The position numbers were made by a program, and so were the translations under genes. A stretch of DNA of 64,000 nucleotides from the NCBI GenBank assembly GCA_947631575.1, contig CANRLW010000007.1, positions 1 to 64,000 on the forward strand, read 5' to 3'. The notes below the pieces were generated by a model, which worked only from the letters and a program-made list of their open reading frames with translations, did no database searches and was not told where the DNA came from. Numbering within the stretch: the first letter of the stretch is position 1; each line of letters opens with the position of its first letter. Shown here piece after piece: positions 15,418-22,308 of this stretch. Origin of the DNA: an uncultured Clostridia bacterium. Lineage in GTDB: Bacteria; Bacillota; Clostridia; Oscillospirales; Ruminococcaceae.

Positions 15418-16423
15418 TTCTTATTCTCCTTATCAATAATCTTTTGTATTTGGATTTCTGATTGATTTTAGGCGTTACTATTTCAAGTATTTCAAACTGC
15501 TCTGTGCAATGGTATGGAAGATAGGTTATAGGTACACCGATTGTGCCATAATAGTCGGCAGGAATATCTTTCGTACTGCTGCACTCAATAGCGTCATAAT
15601 CGTCATAATGGGGATATTTTTCAGGACTGTACCTTGCCCACAGGTCTAATGGGATATGCCTTTTCGGCAAATCAAGATTTGTAAACCAACAGCTGTTACC
15701 CATTCTTCTCCATTTCTGACCTGTTTCGTCAACCTTATAATCCGTCCCCTTAGCCTCATAATAAGTCGGAACTCTGAACCAAAAATGACCGCTGTTATAT
15801 CCGAGCCAAAGTGCATTTGATAATATAAACGGCTTTACTTCTGCAAATGTAATGTGGTTGACATTGCCTAATATTATAAAATCCTTTTTCTTTTTCACAA
15901 GCAGAGGAATGTACTCTTTCATCAAAGAAAACGGTGGATTTGTTACGACAATATCGCATTCATTCAGCAGCTCAATGCATTCGTTCGAGCGGAAGTCCCC
16001 GTCGCCCTTGAGCAATGTCAGGACGTTTTTCTTGTTTTTGAGCAGATACTCTACATCTGACATATCAACCGTTGTATCGCCATTTATGTCCTTGACTTCT
16101 GTTATTTCTATTTTATACGGTTTCTTGCCGTCTTCGGTCGTATAGGTTATCTCCTCATCGCTGAACAGAGTAAGCTGTGTATATGTAATGGGGGAGGTTG
16201 CATAACAAGTAGTTATCAGCTTTTTAATACCAAGCGCGTTAAAATTCAGCGCGAAATATTTAAAGAAGTTGCTCTCAAATGGATCGTCGCAATTGCAAAG
16301 AACTATCTTGTCTTTGAAATATTTCCTGTAATGCCTCAGTTCTTCCTCAATCGTTGATAATTGTGTGTAGAACTCATCTGTCTTTCCTGCTTTTGACATC
16401 TGTAAATTGCTGTTGTCTGCCAT
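15407..16423 (-). CDS. Adenine-specific DNA methyltransferase, EcoRI-methylase family
   Basis: A 338-residue protein. It has KAGKTDEFYTQLSTIEEEL at residues 11-29, the CNCDDPFESNFFKYFALNF block near 43-61 that marks this family, and the catalytic motif IV NPPFSLMKEYIPLL beginning at residue 162. These are the features of the EcoRI-type adenine methylases. It should protect host sites from the adjacent DUF262-HNH nuclease. The gene is first in its operon and is read from a strong divergent promoter at 16505-16533 that overlaps CTTGC/GCAAG operator sites. The start ATG has GGTGG in front. Confidence 0.85.
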   Translation of the reverse strand: MADNSNLQMSKAGKTDEFYTQLSTIEEELRHYRKYFKDKIVLCNCDDPFESNFFKYFALNFNALGIKKLITTCYATSPITYTQLTLFSDEEITYTTEDGKKPYKIEITEVKDINGDTTVDMSDVEYLLKNKKNVLTLLKGDGDFRSNECIELLNECDIVVTNPPFSLMKEYIPLLVKKKKDFIILGNVNHITFAEVKPFILSNALWLGYNSGHFWFRVPTYYEAKGTDYKVDETGQKWRRMGNSCWFTNLDLPKRHIPLDLWARYSPEKYPHYDDYDAIECSSTKDIPADYYGTIGVPITYLPYHCTEQFEILEIVTPKINQKSKYKRLLIRRIRNEN

Positions 16424-16464
16424 ATTTTACCACCTCAAGCTGTTTTTTGTGCGATATTTCGATT

Positions 16465-16534
16465 AAGGCAAGTTTTTTCTTGCAAACTTGCCTTTACATT
16501 AAGTATTATATCACAATCTTGCCTTAAATGCAAG
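16465..16534. promoter_or_regulatory. Divergent promoters with CTTGC/GCAAG operators
   Basis: Minus-strand promoter: TTGCAT (16533-16528), 17 bases, TATAAT (16510-16505), feeding the methylase and nuclease. Plus-strand promoter: TTGCAA (16480), 18 bases, TATTAT (16504), feeding the XRE gene. The dyads AAGGCAAG (16465) with ACTTGCCTT (16486), and CTTGCCTT (16518) with GCAAG (16530), overlay both promoters. They are likely targets of the XRE protein. Confidence 0.7.
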
Positions 16535-16578
16535 TAACTTTGGGCATAATTATATTAACAGGAAAGTGGGGGATAGAT

Positions 16579-16944
16579 TTGGAGATATATGACCTTGGCT
16601 TATTGATAAAGAAATTGCGTACCGAGCGCAAGATTACTCAAAAGCAACTTGCAAATTTGCTCGGAGTAGCTGAGGCTACGGTGTGCAAGTATGAAAACAA
16701 TACATCAATACCCCCATTTGAAACCCTACGCTCAATTGCCGGCATTTTCAACATTTCTATGGACGAGCTTTGCGGAATGAAACACCAAGGCACGGTGTCC
16801 ACTCACGGGCTCAGCGAAATGCAGATCGAAACCGTGAAGTCGCTTATCGACGCATACCGCCTGAAAAACGCGCAGACGGTGAAGAAACTCACGCAGGAGC
16901 AGTTCGCGATACTCGGACAGATTGTCGCCGAACTCACAAAATAA
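16579..16944 (+). CDS. XRE-family regulator, probable controller of the nuclease-methylase pair
   Basis: A protein of about 121 residues from a TTG start with a GGGGG-type ribosome site. The N-terminal helix-turn-helix is clear: LGLLIKKLRTERKITQKQLA, then VAEATVCKYENNTSIPPFETLRSIA. The C-terminal half is a charged helix. It is divergent from the methylase gene, and the shared intergenic region carries repeated CTTGC/GCAAG dyads, so it probably controls both directions, like the C proteins of restriction-modification systems. An upstream ATG at 16528 would add 17 residues but lacks a ribosome site. A strong terminator follows. Confidence 0.8.
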   Translation: MEIYDLGLLIKKLRTERKITQKQLANLLGVAEATVCKYENNTSIPPFETLRSIAGIFNISMDELCGMKHQGTVSTHGLSEMQIETVKSLIDAYRLKNAQTVKKLTQEQFAILGQIVAELTK

Positions 16945-16976
16945 CCCCCGAATGACCGCATCATTCGGGGTTTTTT
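16945..16976. terminator. Terminator between XRE gene and relaxase gene
   Basis: CCCCGAATGA pairs with TCATTCGGGG around CCGCA, followed by six T. It ends the plus-strand XRE transcript and can also serve the minus-strand relaxase transcript. Confidence 0.9.
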
Positions 16977-16977
16977 G

Positions 16978-18243
16978 CTATCTGTGCATTCCGCGCCTTG
17001 GGTTCAGAAACTCTTTCAGTTTTTGCGTAAGTTCAAGTTTCTCCACAAACTCCATAACCCTCTGAAACTTCGCCCTTAAGCTCCCAAGCTCGTTTTCAGC
17101 CACGCGCAGCTTTTCTTTAAGCGGATAAATCTGCCGCGCGTTCCGCTCCAGAGTTGCATATCGCTCGGCAGCCGCCTCGTTTTCCTTTTTCAGCCTTGCA
17201 ACCTCGGCGGTCAGCTCGCGTTCCCTGTTCTCGGCGGCAATCTGCTTTTTAGCAAGCTCCGCAAGTTTTGCATAATCCTCTTTCGCCACCGTCAACTTCC
17301 CGCCGAAAACGGTTTTCCCCGTTTCAATGCTGTCAATCGCCCTAATTTGAGCAACCTTCTCCGCATTTTCTTTCAGCAAGTTTTGGTTGTCAACAAGCGC
17401 GGCAGACGTTTCGGCAAGCTCCTCATCAAGCTGCCGGACTTGAGCATTTTTCGCTTGAAACTGCTCATCAAGTCGGTCGATAATCTCCTCAACCTGCGAG
17501 CGCATTTCCTCACGGTGTTTCAGGAGCTTGCCGGCGTACTCTGCCTTTTCGGAAAGCACTGCAATTTCTTTCGCGCGCTCCTGCTTTTTGAAGTCGAGAA
17601 CCGACAAATGCTCGTTGTGCGTGCCGAGCTGCTCCCACTCAATGCCGCGCTTCCGCATAACGTTGGCAAGCTGCTGTTTTTCAAAATCCGTCCACTGCTT
17701 TGCGGGAGTTTCGAGGTTAGTTTTTGCCGAAAACCCTTGTTGCTCCAAAGCCTTATTTAACGAATTTCGAGTAGCCAACCCCCTGCTTTGACCTGTCGCA
17801 AACGGCACAAAATCAACGTGCAAATGAGGCGTTGCCTCGTCAAGATGTATCACGGCGTTAAACACTCTGATGTGTGGATTGCGCTCCAGAAATTCAGCAT
17901 AATACTCTTGAAGAATTTCAGCGGCGACCTCCGCGTCGGACGTTCCGCACGGCGTGTCGTCCTTGTTGCCGACCTGAAAAACAAGCTCGTAAAACGGCTT
18001 TTCCTGCTTGCCGTTTTCGATATGTTCAAGGTAGTTTTCAATGCGGCGGTCTTTCCTTTTCTGCTTGGCATTGTACTCCGCGAGAGCCTCGCCGAACAGA
18101 TTTTCATAAGTATCTTTAAGGCTCTCACAGCACAAAATCACGTTGTCCTTAACCCGCTTTTCATCAACATTTTTCGCAACGAATTTCCTGTTGTTGTGGG
18201 AAATACTGCCCTTGCCAATGCGTATGCTAATGGTCTTTTTCAA
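16978..18243 (-). CDS. MobV-family relaxase (Mob/Pre)
   Basis: A 421-residue protein. The relaxase domain fills the first 200 residues, with the MobV metal motif HLDEATPHLHVDFVPF near residue 135 and the N-terminal ISIRIGKGSISHNNRK segment. Residues about 215-415 are a long coiled coil (EKAEYAGKLLKHREEMRSQ onwards). MobV relaxases nick the element at oriT and pilot the strand through a helper's secretion system. The start is TTG at 18243, with AAAGGAGG six bases upstream; the open frame before it has no ribosome site. It lies next to a candidate oriT and the primase gene. Confidence 0.9.
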   Translation of the reverse strand: MKKTISIRIGKGSISHNNRKFVAKNVDEKRVKDNVILCCESLKDTYENLFGEALAEYNAKQKRKDRRIENYLEHIENGKQEKPFYELVFQVGNKDDTPCGTSDAEVAAEILQEYYAEFLERNPHIRVFNAVIHLDEATPHLHVDFVPFATGQSRGLATRNSLNKALEQQGFSAKTNLETPAKQWTDFEKQQLANVMRKRGIEWEQLGTHNEHLSVLDFKKQERAKEIAVLSEKAEYAGKLLKHREEMRSQVEEIIDRLDEQFQAKNAQVRQLDEELAETSAALVDNQNLLKENAEKVAQIRAIDSIETGKTVFGGKLTVAKEDYAKLAELAKKQIAAENRERELTAEVARLKKENEAAAERYATLERNARQIYPLKEKLRVAENELGSLRAKFQRVMEFVEKLELTQKLKEFLNPRRGMHR

Positions 18244-18259
18244 TAAAATCCTCCTTTCG

Positions 18260-18360
18260 TGACGGTAACAACGCAAAGTTACTTTTGACACTTCACTCGT
18301 TCCTCGTTCGCATCAAAAGTCTTTGCGGCAAAGGGGTCGCCCCCTCTGCACTCCCCGCCC
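18260..18360. other. Candidate oriT region
   Basis: This noncoding tract lies just ahead of the relaxase gene. It holds a GTAAC/GTTAC dyad at 18265-18282, an ACTCGTTCCTCGTTCG direct repeat, and a GC-rich stretch with GGGGTCGCCCC. MobV origins usually lie directly upstream of the relaxase gene, and similar GGGG/CCCC-rich tracts occur beside Firmicutes mob genes. The exact nick site cannot be named. Confidence 0.35.
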
Positions 18361-18397
18361 TGCTGAAAGAAAAAATATAAGGAACTGCCAAAAACGG

Positions 18398-18558
18398 TGT
18401 ACAGGGTGTACAAACCCCGTGAAACCGCTCTGCATAAGGCTTTGCAGCTTTTCGAGTGGTGTACAACGAATGTACGAGCTTGTACACTTATGTACATCTT
18501 TGTACGCCTTGAAAATGCCTACTAAACCGCATTACTAAGCGAAATGTACACCCCGTAC
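18398..18558. repeat. TGTAC iteron array (nine copies, five in 10-11-bp phase)
   Basis: TGTAC occurs at 18398, 18407, 18460, 18471, 18481, 18491, 18501 and 18545, and CGTAC at 18554. The middle five are spaced 11, 10, 10 and 10 bases apart, one helical turn each. The array lies in a noncoding gap between the relaxase and primase genes, the usual place for a replication origin or relaxosome binding site. Confidence 0.7.
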
Positions 18559-18566
18559 ACCATTTT

Positions 18567-19871
18567 TCAAGTTTTTATAAAAATTCCTTCAAACCCGCGG
18601 ACGCGTCCCTGCGCAGTGCGAATGTTGTTGGAGTGGCGCACGGAATACGCCCCCGCGTTCGTCTTGAGCCAGCTTATAAAGCTGTCGCGTTTGAGGGCGG
18701 TCAACCCGTTTTCCTCGCACCAATCCACGTAAACATTGTAAAGCAGTTTGCTCGGCACAGCCTTGCTCTTGTCAAAGCCAACCGCCTCTCCGAGAAACTC
18801 GATAATGTTGCAGTTTTCCGCAACCGCCTCGGCTAAATTTGCGCGAGTTTTTGCACTTTCGGTGAACTTGTAACCGTTCTTAATAAGTCTCCTCAAACCG
18901 TCCAATAACCAACAGAAAACCTGCTCCTTTTCGGCGATGAATTTCTCCGCAAGAAACGGGTCGTCAATGCGAGTGGCGGGTTTCGGCTTGGTGGTGAGTA
19001 TAAGCAAGCGGCGCGAAAATCCGTCAGATTTGTCGTACAAGGCTTTCGGAGAGCCGTTCCCGAAACACAGGAAACGGCTGTACACCCGCGCCTGCCGCGA
19101 CTGCTTTCCCTTTGGCTCAACGTCAATCGGCACTTCTGCGGTGATGATATTTTTGATGTAACCCGTGGATTTGAGCGCGGTCATCTGCATATCGTCGTCG
19201 TTCATCAGCAGCTTGTCCACCAGATTGCAACGGAAAAATTTGTCGTCCTCCACGCGCTGAAAGTTGCCCGAGAGCATTGCCGAGCCGAAAATCTCGTTCA
19301 GCACCACGCCGATACGGCTCTTTCCCTCGCCGCCGTTGCCGATAATGAACAACGCCTTTTGCGCCTTTGTCGAGGGGATTAGGCAGTAGCCGAGGAACTC
19401 CTGCAACGTCAGAACGTCCTCGCTGTCGAGCAACTTGTAGAGGAACGCTTGAAAATTCGCGGGATAATAGACGCGCCGCCAAATTTCGGGGTTATAGTCG
19501 ATATTCAGCCGATTTACGCAGAATTTCTTTTCGGGCGTGAACGCCGGCGGCTCGCCCTCGCGCCCGTCAACGCGAATAACGCCGTTCAGGACGTGAATTT
19601 CGTTCTCGCTCGGCGTTAGCGGCTCGGCGTGGCAGAACAGTTTCAACGCCTCAAGCAGAGCCTTTGAACGGTTTGCAATGCCTGTTGTTATGCCGTTTTG
19701 TATAAGCAGCTCGGAGATTTTCGCGGTAATCTCGTCCGCCGACGCCGCCCCGTCCACCGAGTAAAACTTTCCCGAAACACACCGCAGCTCCCGCCCTCGG
19801 CAAAAGCTCTCGCAGAACAAAGGCTCGTTTATCTTCTTTTCGTCTGAGAGCCAGCCTGCACTTTCACTCAC
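18567..19871 (-). CDS. D5/P4-type primase-helicase (phage/plasmid replication protein)
   Basis: A 434-residue protein. Residues 85-165 form a D5_N-like region (ending LQEFLGYCLIPSTKAQKALF). The superfamily 3 helicase core follows, with Walker A GNGGEGKS at 178-185, the Walker B-like LLMNDDD near 217, and an FSRRLLIL sensor/arginine-finger region near 285. The C-terminus looks like a winged helix (KAVPSKLLYNVYVDWC). Such proteins unwind an element's origin for its own replication. The N-terminal primase domain of larger relatives is absent. The GTG start overlaps the stop of the mobilization gene (GTGA). The TGTAC array lies directly downstream. Confidence 0.85.
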   Translation of the reverse strand: MSESAGWLSDEKKINEPLFCESFCRGRELRCVSGKFYSVDGAASADEITAKISELLIQNGITTGIANRSKALLEALKLFCHAEPLTPSENEIHVLNGVIRVDGREGEPPAFTPEKKFCVNRLNIDYNPEIWRRVYYPANFQAFLYKLLDSEDVLTLQEFLGYCLIPSTKAQKALFIIGNGGEGKSRIGVVLNEIFGSAMLSGNFQRVEDDKFFRCNLVDKLLMNDDDMQMTALKSTGYIKNIITAEVPIDVEPKGKQSRQARVYSRFLCFGNGSPKALYDKSDGFSRRLLILTTKPKPATRIDDPFLAEKFIAEKEQVFCWLLDGLRRLIKNGYKFTESAKTRANLAEAVAENCNIIEFLGEAVGFDKSKAVPSKLLYNVYVDWCEENGLTALKRDSFISWLKTNAGAYSVRHSNNIRTAQGRVRGFEGIFIKT

Positions 19872-20185
19872 TTGCAGTCACCGCCCTTTATCCCGTCAAG
19901 CGTTTTTGCGATCAGCCGAATTGTTTCGAGCAAGTCGTCTGACGGCTCTTTTGTTTTCAGTTCGGCAAGCACCGCGGCAAGTTGGTCTTTCAAAGCCTTG
20001 TAAACCCGCGGATTTGGCTGGACGACAATTTCCCTGTTCAGCACCCGCGAAATGATATAGTCCTGTTTCGTAAGTCCCGAAAGTTTAACAGCAACGTCAA
20101 GCGCGGCGTTCTCCTCCTCGGAACAGCGAAACGAAACGATTTTCCCGCGAAATCTCCCTTTTGGGTCGAGAACTTTAGCAGACAT
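19868..20185 (-). CDS. Ribbon-helix-helix mobilization protein (MobC-like)
   Basis: A 105-residue protein. RGKIVSFRCSEEENAALDVA followed by KLSGLTKQDYIISRVLNREI is the ribbon-helix-helix pattern of relaxosome accessory proteins such as MobC. The C-terminal half (YKALKDQLAAVLAELKTKE) is a helical tail. Such proteins bind oriT and help the relaxase. The second ATG at 20185 has GGAGGTG six bases ahead and is preferred. It overlaps the integrase end by 11 bases and the primase start by 4, so integrase, this gene and primase form one coupled transcript. Confidence 0.7.
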   Translation of the reverse strand: MSAKVLDPKGRFRGKIVSFRCSEEENAALDVAVKLSGLTKQDYIISRVLNREIVVQPNPRVYKALKDQLAAVLAELKTKEPSDDLLETIRLIAKTLDGIKGGDCK

Positions 20186-21260
20186 CTTTGTCACCTCCTT
20201 TCCTCAAGTCGCTTAGTTTAGTTGCCATTTCATTTTGCGTACTGGGGAACAAGTGTGCGTAACGATAAGTAATGTCAATACTTTCGTGACCCACTCTGTC
20301 GGCTATTGCAACAGCCGAGAAACCCATTTCGATAAGCAGGGAAATCGCGCTGTGCCGAATATCGTGTATTCTGATACGCTTTACCCCTGCAATTTTGCTC
20401 CCGCGTTCCATTTCGTGTTTCAGATAGTGTTTTGTAATGGGGAACAGCCTGTCGGTCGGCTTGATGCCGTAAATCTGCCCGATAAAATTCTGTATCTCGT
20501 CCGACAAGAAGTCGGGCATTTTTATTGTCCTCACGCTTTTTGGAGTTTTCGGGTCGGTGATTATGTCCCGCCCGTCAATGCGCTGATATGACTTCGTGAT
20601 TGAAACCGTCATCTTCTCAAAATCGAAATCCGAGGGCGTGAGAGCCAACAGTTCGCCTTCTCTTATACCGCACCAATAGAGCATTTCAAACGCATAGAAA
20701 GACATAGGCTTGTCCATAATCGCCTCGGAGAACTTTTTGTATTCGTCCTGCGTCCAGAACAGCATTTCGCGGGTTTTCTCCTTGCCCATATTTCCCGCTT
20801 TAGCGGCGGGATTTGCGGACAGCCCGTAAAACTTAACTGCGTGATTAAAAATCGCGCTCATCTGGTTATGTACTGTTTTCAGATAAACAGGGGAGTACGG
20901 CTTGCCGTTCTTGTCCGTCAGGCTCATTATCTCATTTTGCCAGGCGATAATGTTCTTTGCCTGTATATCGCTGATTTTGCGCCCCTTGAAATAGGGAAGT
21001 ATCTTCGTGCGGATAATATGCTCTTTGGTGTGCCAAGTGTTCTCTTTAAGCCGTTTTTTTATGTCCTCGCTGTACACTTCAACAAAACTGCCGAACGTCA
21101 TATCGAGGTCAGATGTAAGCCTGTTCAACTGCTCGCGCTCCCAAGCCTGCGCGTCACGCTTTGTGGCAAATCCGCGCTTTTGGGTCTGCTTGCGCGCTCC
21201 CGTCCAATCTGTGTAACGGTAGACCGCTCTCCAGGAGTTGTTGTCCTTGTAAACCGCCAT
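20175..21260 (-). CDS. int: Tyrosine recombinase (IME integrase)
   Basis: A 361-residue phage-type integrase. The N-terminal arm-binding domain (residues 1-50) has WRAVYRYTDWTGARKQTQKRG. The SAM-like core-binding domain covers about 55-150. The catalytic domain holds Arg200 (CGIREGELL), His299 and Arg302 (HDIRHS), His325 (GHES) and the nucleophile Tyr334 (TYRYAHL). It should recombine the 13-bp site at the end of guaA. It follows the excisionase gene directly and is read from a sigma-A promoter at 21511-21539. Confidence 0.95.
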   Translation of the reverse strand: MAVYKDNNSWRAVYRYTDWTGARKQTQKRGFATKRDAQAWEREQLNRLTSDLDMTFGSFVEVYSEDIKKRLKENTWHTKEHIIRTKILPYFKGRKISDIQAKNIIAWQNEIMSLTDKNGKPYSPVYLKTVHNQMSAIFNHAVKFYGLSANPAAKAGNMGKEKTREMLFWTQDEYKKFSEAIMDKPMSFYAFEMLYWCGIREGELLALTPSDFDFEKMTVSITKSYQRIDGRDIITDPKTPKSVRTIKMPDFLSDEIQNFIGQIYGIKPTDRLFPITKHYLKHEMERGSKIAGVKRIRIHDIRHSAISLLIEMGFSAVAIADRVGHESIDITYRYAHLFPSTQNEMATKLSDLRKGGDKDVC

Positions 21261-21452
21261 TTAGTCCTTCCTTTCCGCAGGCGTTGAGTATACCCGCTCC
21301 ATAAAATATGCCTTGTTTATGCGCCCCGAAATCGTCAGAAAGCCTTTTTCTTTCAGCTCATTATTGAGCTGTCTGACAACCTTGTAAGCGTATGATTTGG
21401 AAACGCCGAGAAGTTCTGCTACTTCCTCGACTTTCAGAAAAGTGTTGTTCAT
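21261..21452 (-). CDS. xis: Excisionase-like small helix-turn-helix protein
   Basis: A 63-residue protein. FLKVEEVAELLGVSKSYAYK is the winged-helix pattern of excisionases and MerR-like small proteins, and the tail INKAYFMERVY completes the wing. It probably bends the attachment DNA and steers the integrase toward excision. The start MNNTF at 21452 is chosen because AAAGGGGGTGG lies just upstream. It directly precedes the integrase gene and shares its promoter. Confidence 0.75.
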   Translation of the reverse strand: MNNTFLKVEEVAELLGVSKSYAYKVVRQLNNELKEKGFLTISGRINKAYFMERVYSTPAERKD

Positions 21453-21481
21453 AATTCCACCCCCTTTCAAGTAATGTAACT

Positions 21482-21497
21482 TAAGCATATATGCTTA
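21482..21497. promoter_or_regulatory. Perfect 16-bp palindrome, candidate operator
   Basis: TAAGCATATATGCTTA is perfectly palindromic and sits between the excisionase start and the -10 of its promoter. That is the place for a repressor such as the divergent XRE protein at 21644 to control integrase expression. Confidence 0.55.
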
Positions 21498-21510
21498 TGC
21501 TCTATGATGT

Positions 21511-21539
21511 ATTATACTAAACAAATTTGCTTTTGTCAA
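21511..21539 (-). promoter_or_regulatory. Sigma-A promoter for excisionase, integrase and mobilization genes
   Basis: On the minus strand TTGACA (21539-21534) and TATAAT (21516-21511) are 17 bases apart. Confidence 0.8.
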
Positions 21540-21580
21540 GTACCTTTTACAATAAATTAAACTATTTTGTTAAATTTGTC

Positions 21581-21610
21581 TTGACATATCCATAACTCTT
21601 GTGTTATAAT
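21581..21610 (+). promoter_or_regulatory. Sigma-A promoter for the XRE repressor
   Basis: TTGACA at 21581 and TATAAT at 21605 are 18 bases apart, 33 bases ahead of the start codon. Confidence 0.75.
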
Positions 21611-21643
21611 ATAAATAACAATGATGACAGGAGTTGAAAAAGA

Positions 21644-22168
21644 ATGGCAATAGGCGAAAGAATACGATTTATAAGGAATTTGCGCGGAATGACGCAGAAA
21701 TGGCTCGGCATACGGGCTGGATTTCCCGAAAAGACTGCGGATATCCGTATGGCGCAGTACGAGAGCGGCACGCGCGTCCCGAAAGAGGACCTGACCGAGA
21801 AGATAGCCGCCGCGCTGGACGTATCTTCTGCGGCTCTGAACGTCCCCGACATTGAGAGCTATGTGGGGATTATGCACACGCTGTTTGCGCTTGAGGACTT
21901 GTACGGTCTGAAAATTGACGAGGTAGACGGTGAACCCGTTATCCGCCTCAGCAAGAACTCACAGGAGTATCTGAAAATGGTTGAAATGTTCCTCGCGTGG
22001 CAGAAGCAAGCCGAGAAATGGTATAACGGCGAGATTACCAAGGAAGAATACGACGAGTGGCGGTATAAATTCCCCGAACTTGACGTGTCGGGAATGTTCC
22101 GCAAAATCGAACCCTCCGACGAACTCGACGACCTGCTTGCCGACGAACTTATGAAGAACAGAAAATAA
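21644..22168 (+). CDS. XRE-family repressor of the IME
   Basis: A 174-residue protein. The helix-turn-helix is IGERIRFIRNLRGMTQKWLG, then MAQYESGTRVPKEDLTEKIA; note the inserted GFPEKTADIR loop, typical of this Firmicutes subfamily. The C-terminal 90 residues form an acidic helical domain containing EKWYNGEITKEEYDEWRYKF. It is divergent from the excisionase/integrase genes, the layout of a master repressor of mobile elements, and probably binds the palindrome at 21482. AGGAG lies ahead of the ATG. A hairpin terminator follows. Confidence 0.85.
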   Translation: MAIGERIRFIRNLRGMTQKWLGIRAGFPEKTADIRMAQYESGTRVPKEDLTEKIAAALDVSSAALNVPDIESYVGIMHTLFALEDLYGLKIDEVDGEPVIRLSKNSQEYLKMVEMFLAWQKQAEKWYNGEITKEEYDEWRYKFPELDVSGMFRKIEPSDELDDLLADELMKNRK

Positions 22169-22169
22169 A

Positions 22170-22202
22170 AAGAGCTAACCGACATAAAATCGGTTAGCTC
22201 TT
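22170..22202. terminator. Terminator after the XRE repressor
   Basis: AAGAGCTAACCGA pairs with TCGGTTAGCTCTT around a 7-base loop, followed by ATTT. Confidence 0.85.
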
Positions 22203-22220
22203 ATTTCATAGTAATCAAAT

Positions 22221-22253
22221 GTTGCCAAAACGTTGCCATTTCGTCGTTGGCAA
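22221..22253 (+). other. Paired GTTGCCA arm-type sites, right end
   Basis: GTTGCCA occurs at 22221 and 22232 (11 bases apart, as at the left end), with an inverted TGGCAAC at 22247-22253. These lie about 43-75 bases inside the right core site. Confidence 0.6.
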
Positions 22254-22295
22254 CCCAACAAACCGCACCGTTAAGCCAACTATCGGAGTGAACGC

Positions 22296-22308
22296 ATTAT
22301 TCCCACTC
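22296..22308. other. Right attachment site of the IME in guaA
   Basis: The bases ATTATTCCCACTC hold the last three codons and stop of guaA and repeat the left site exactly. Confidence 0.85.

Larger units (their letters stand above)
12319..22308. mobile_element. Integrative mobilizable element inserted at the 3' end of guaA
   Basis: The element is bounded by the 13-bp direct repeat ATTATTCCCACTC at 12319-12331 and 22296-22308. The right copy is the end of guaA (codons Glu-Trp-Glu-stop). The left copy also reads GAG TGG GAA TAA on the minus strand, so insertion duplicated the gene end and kept guaA intact. Inside are an integrase and excisionase near the right end, an XRE repressor, a mobilization protein, a primase/helicase, a MobV relaxase, and cargo at the left end. 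No type IV secretion genes are present, so transfer would need a helper element. Confidence 0.85.

Noticed and set aside
18293-18538. Short open frames across the TGTAC array
   Set aside because: No ribosome sites and no conserved sequence; the tract is better explained as binding sites.
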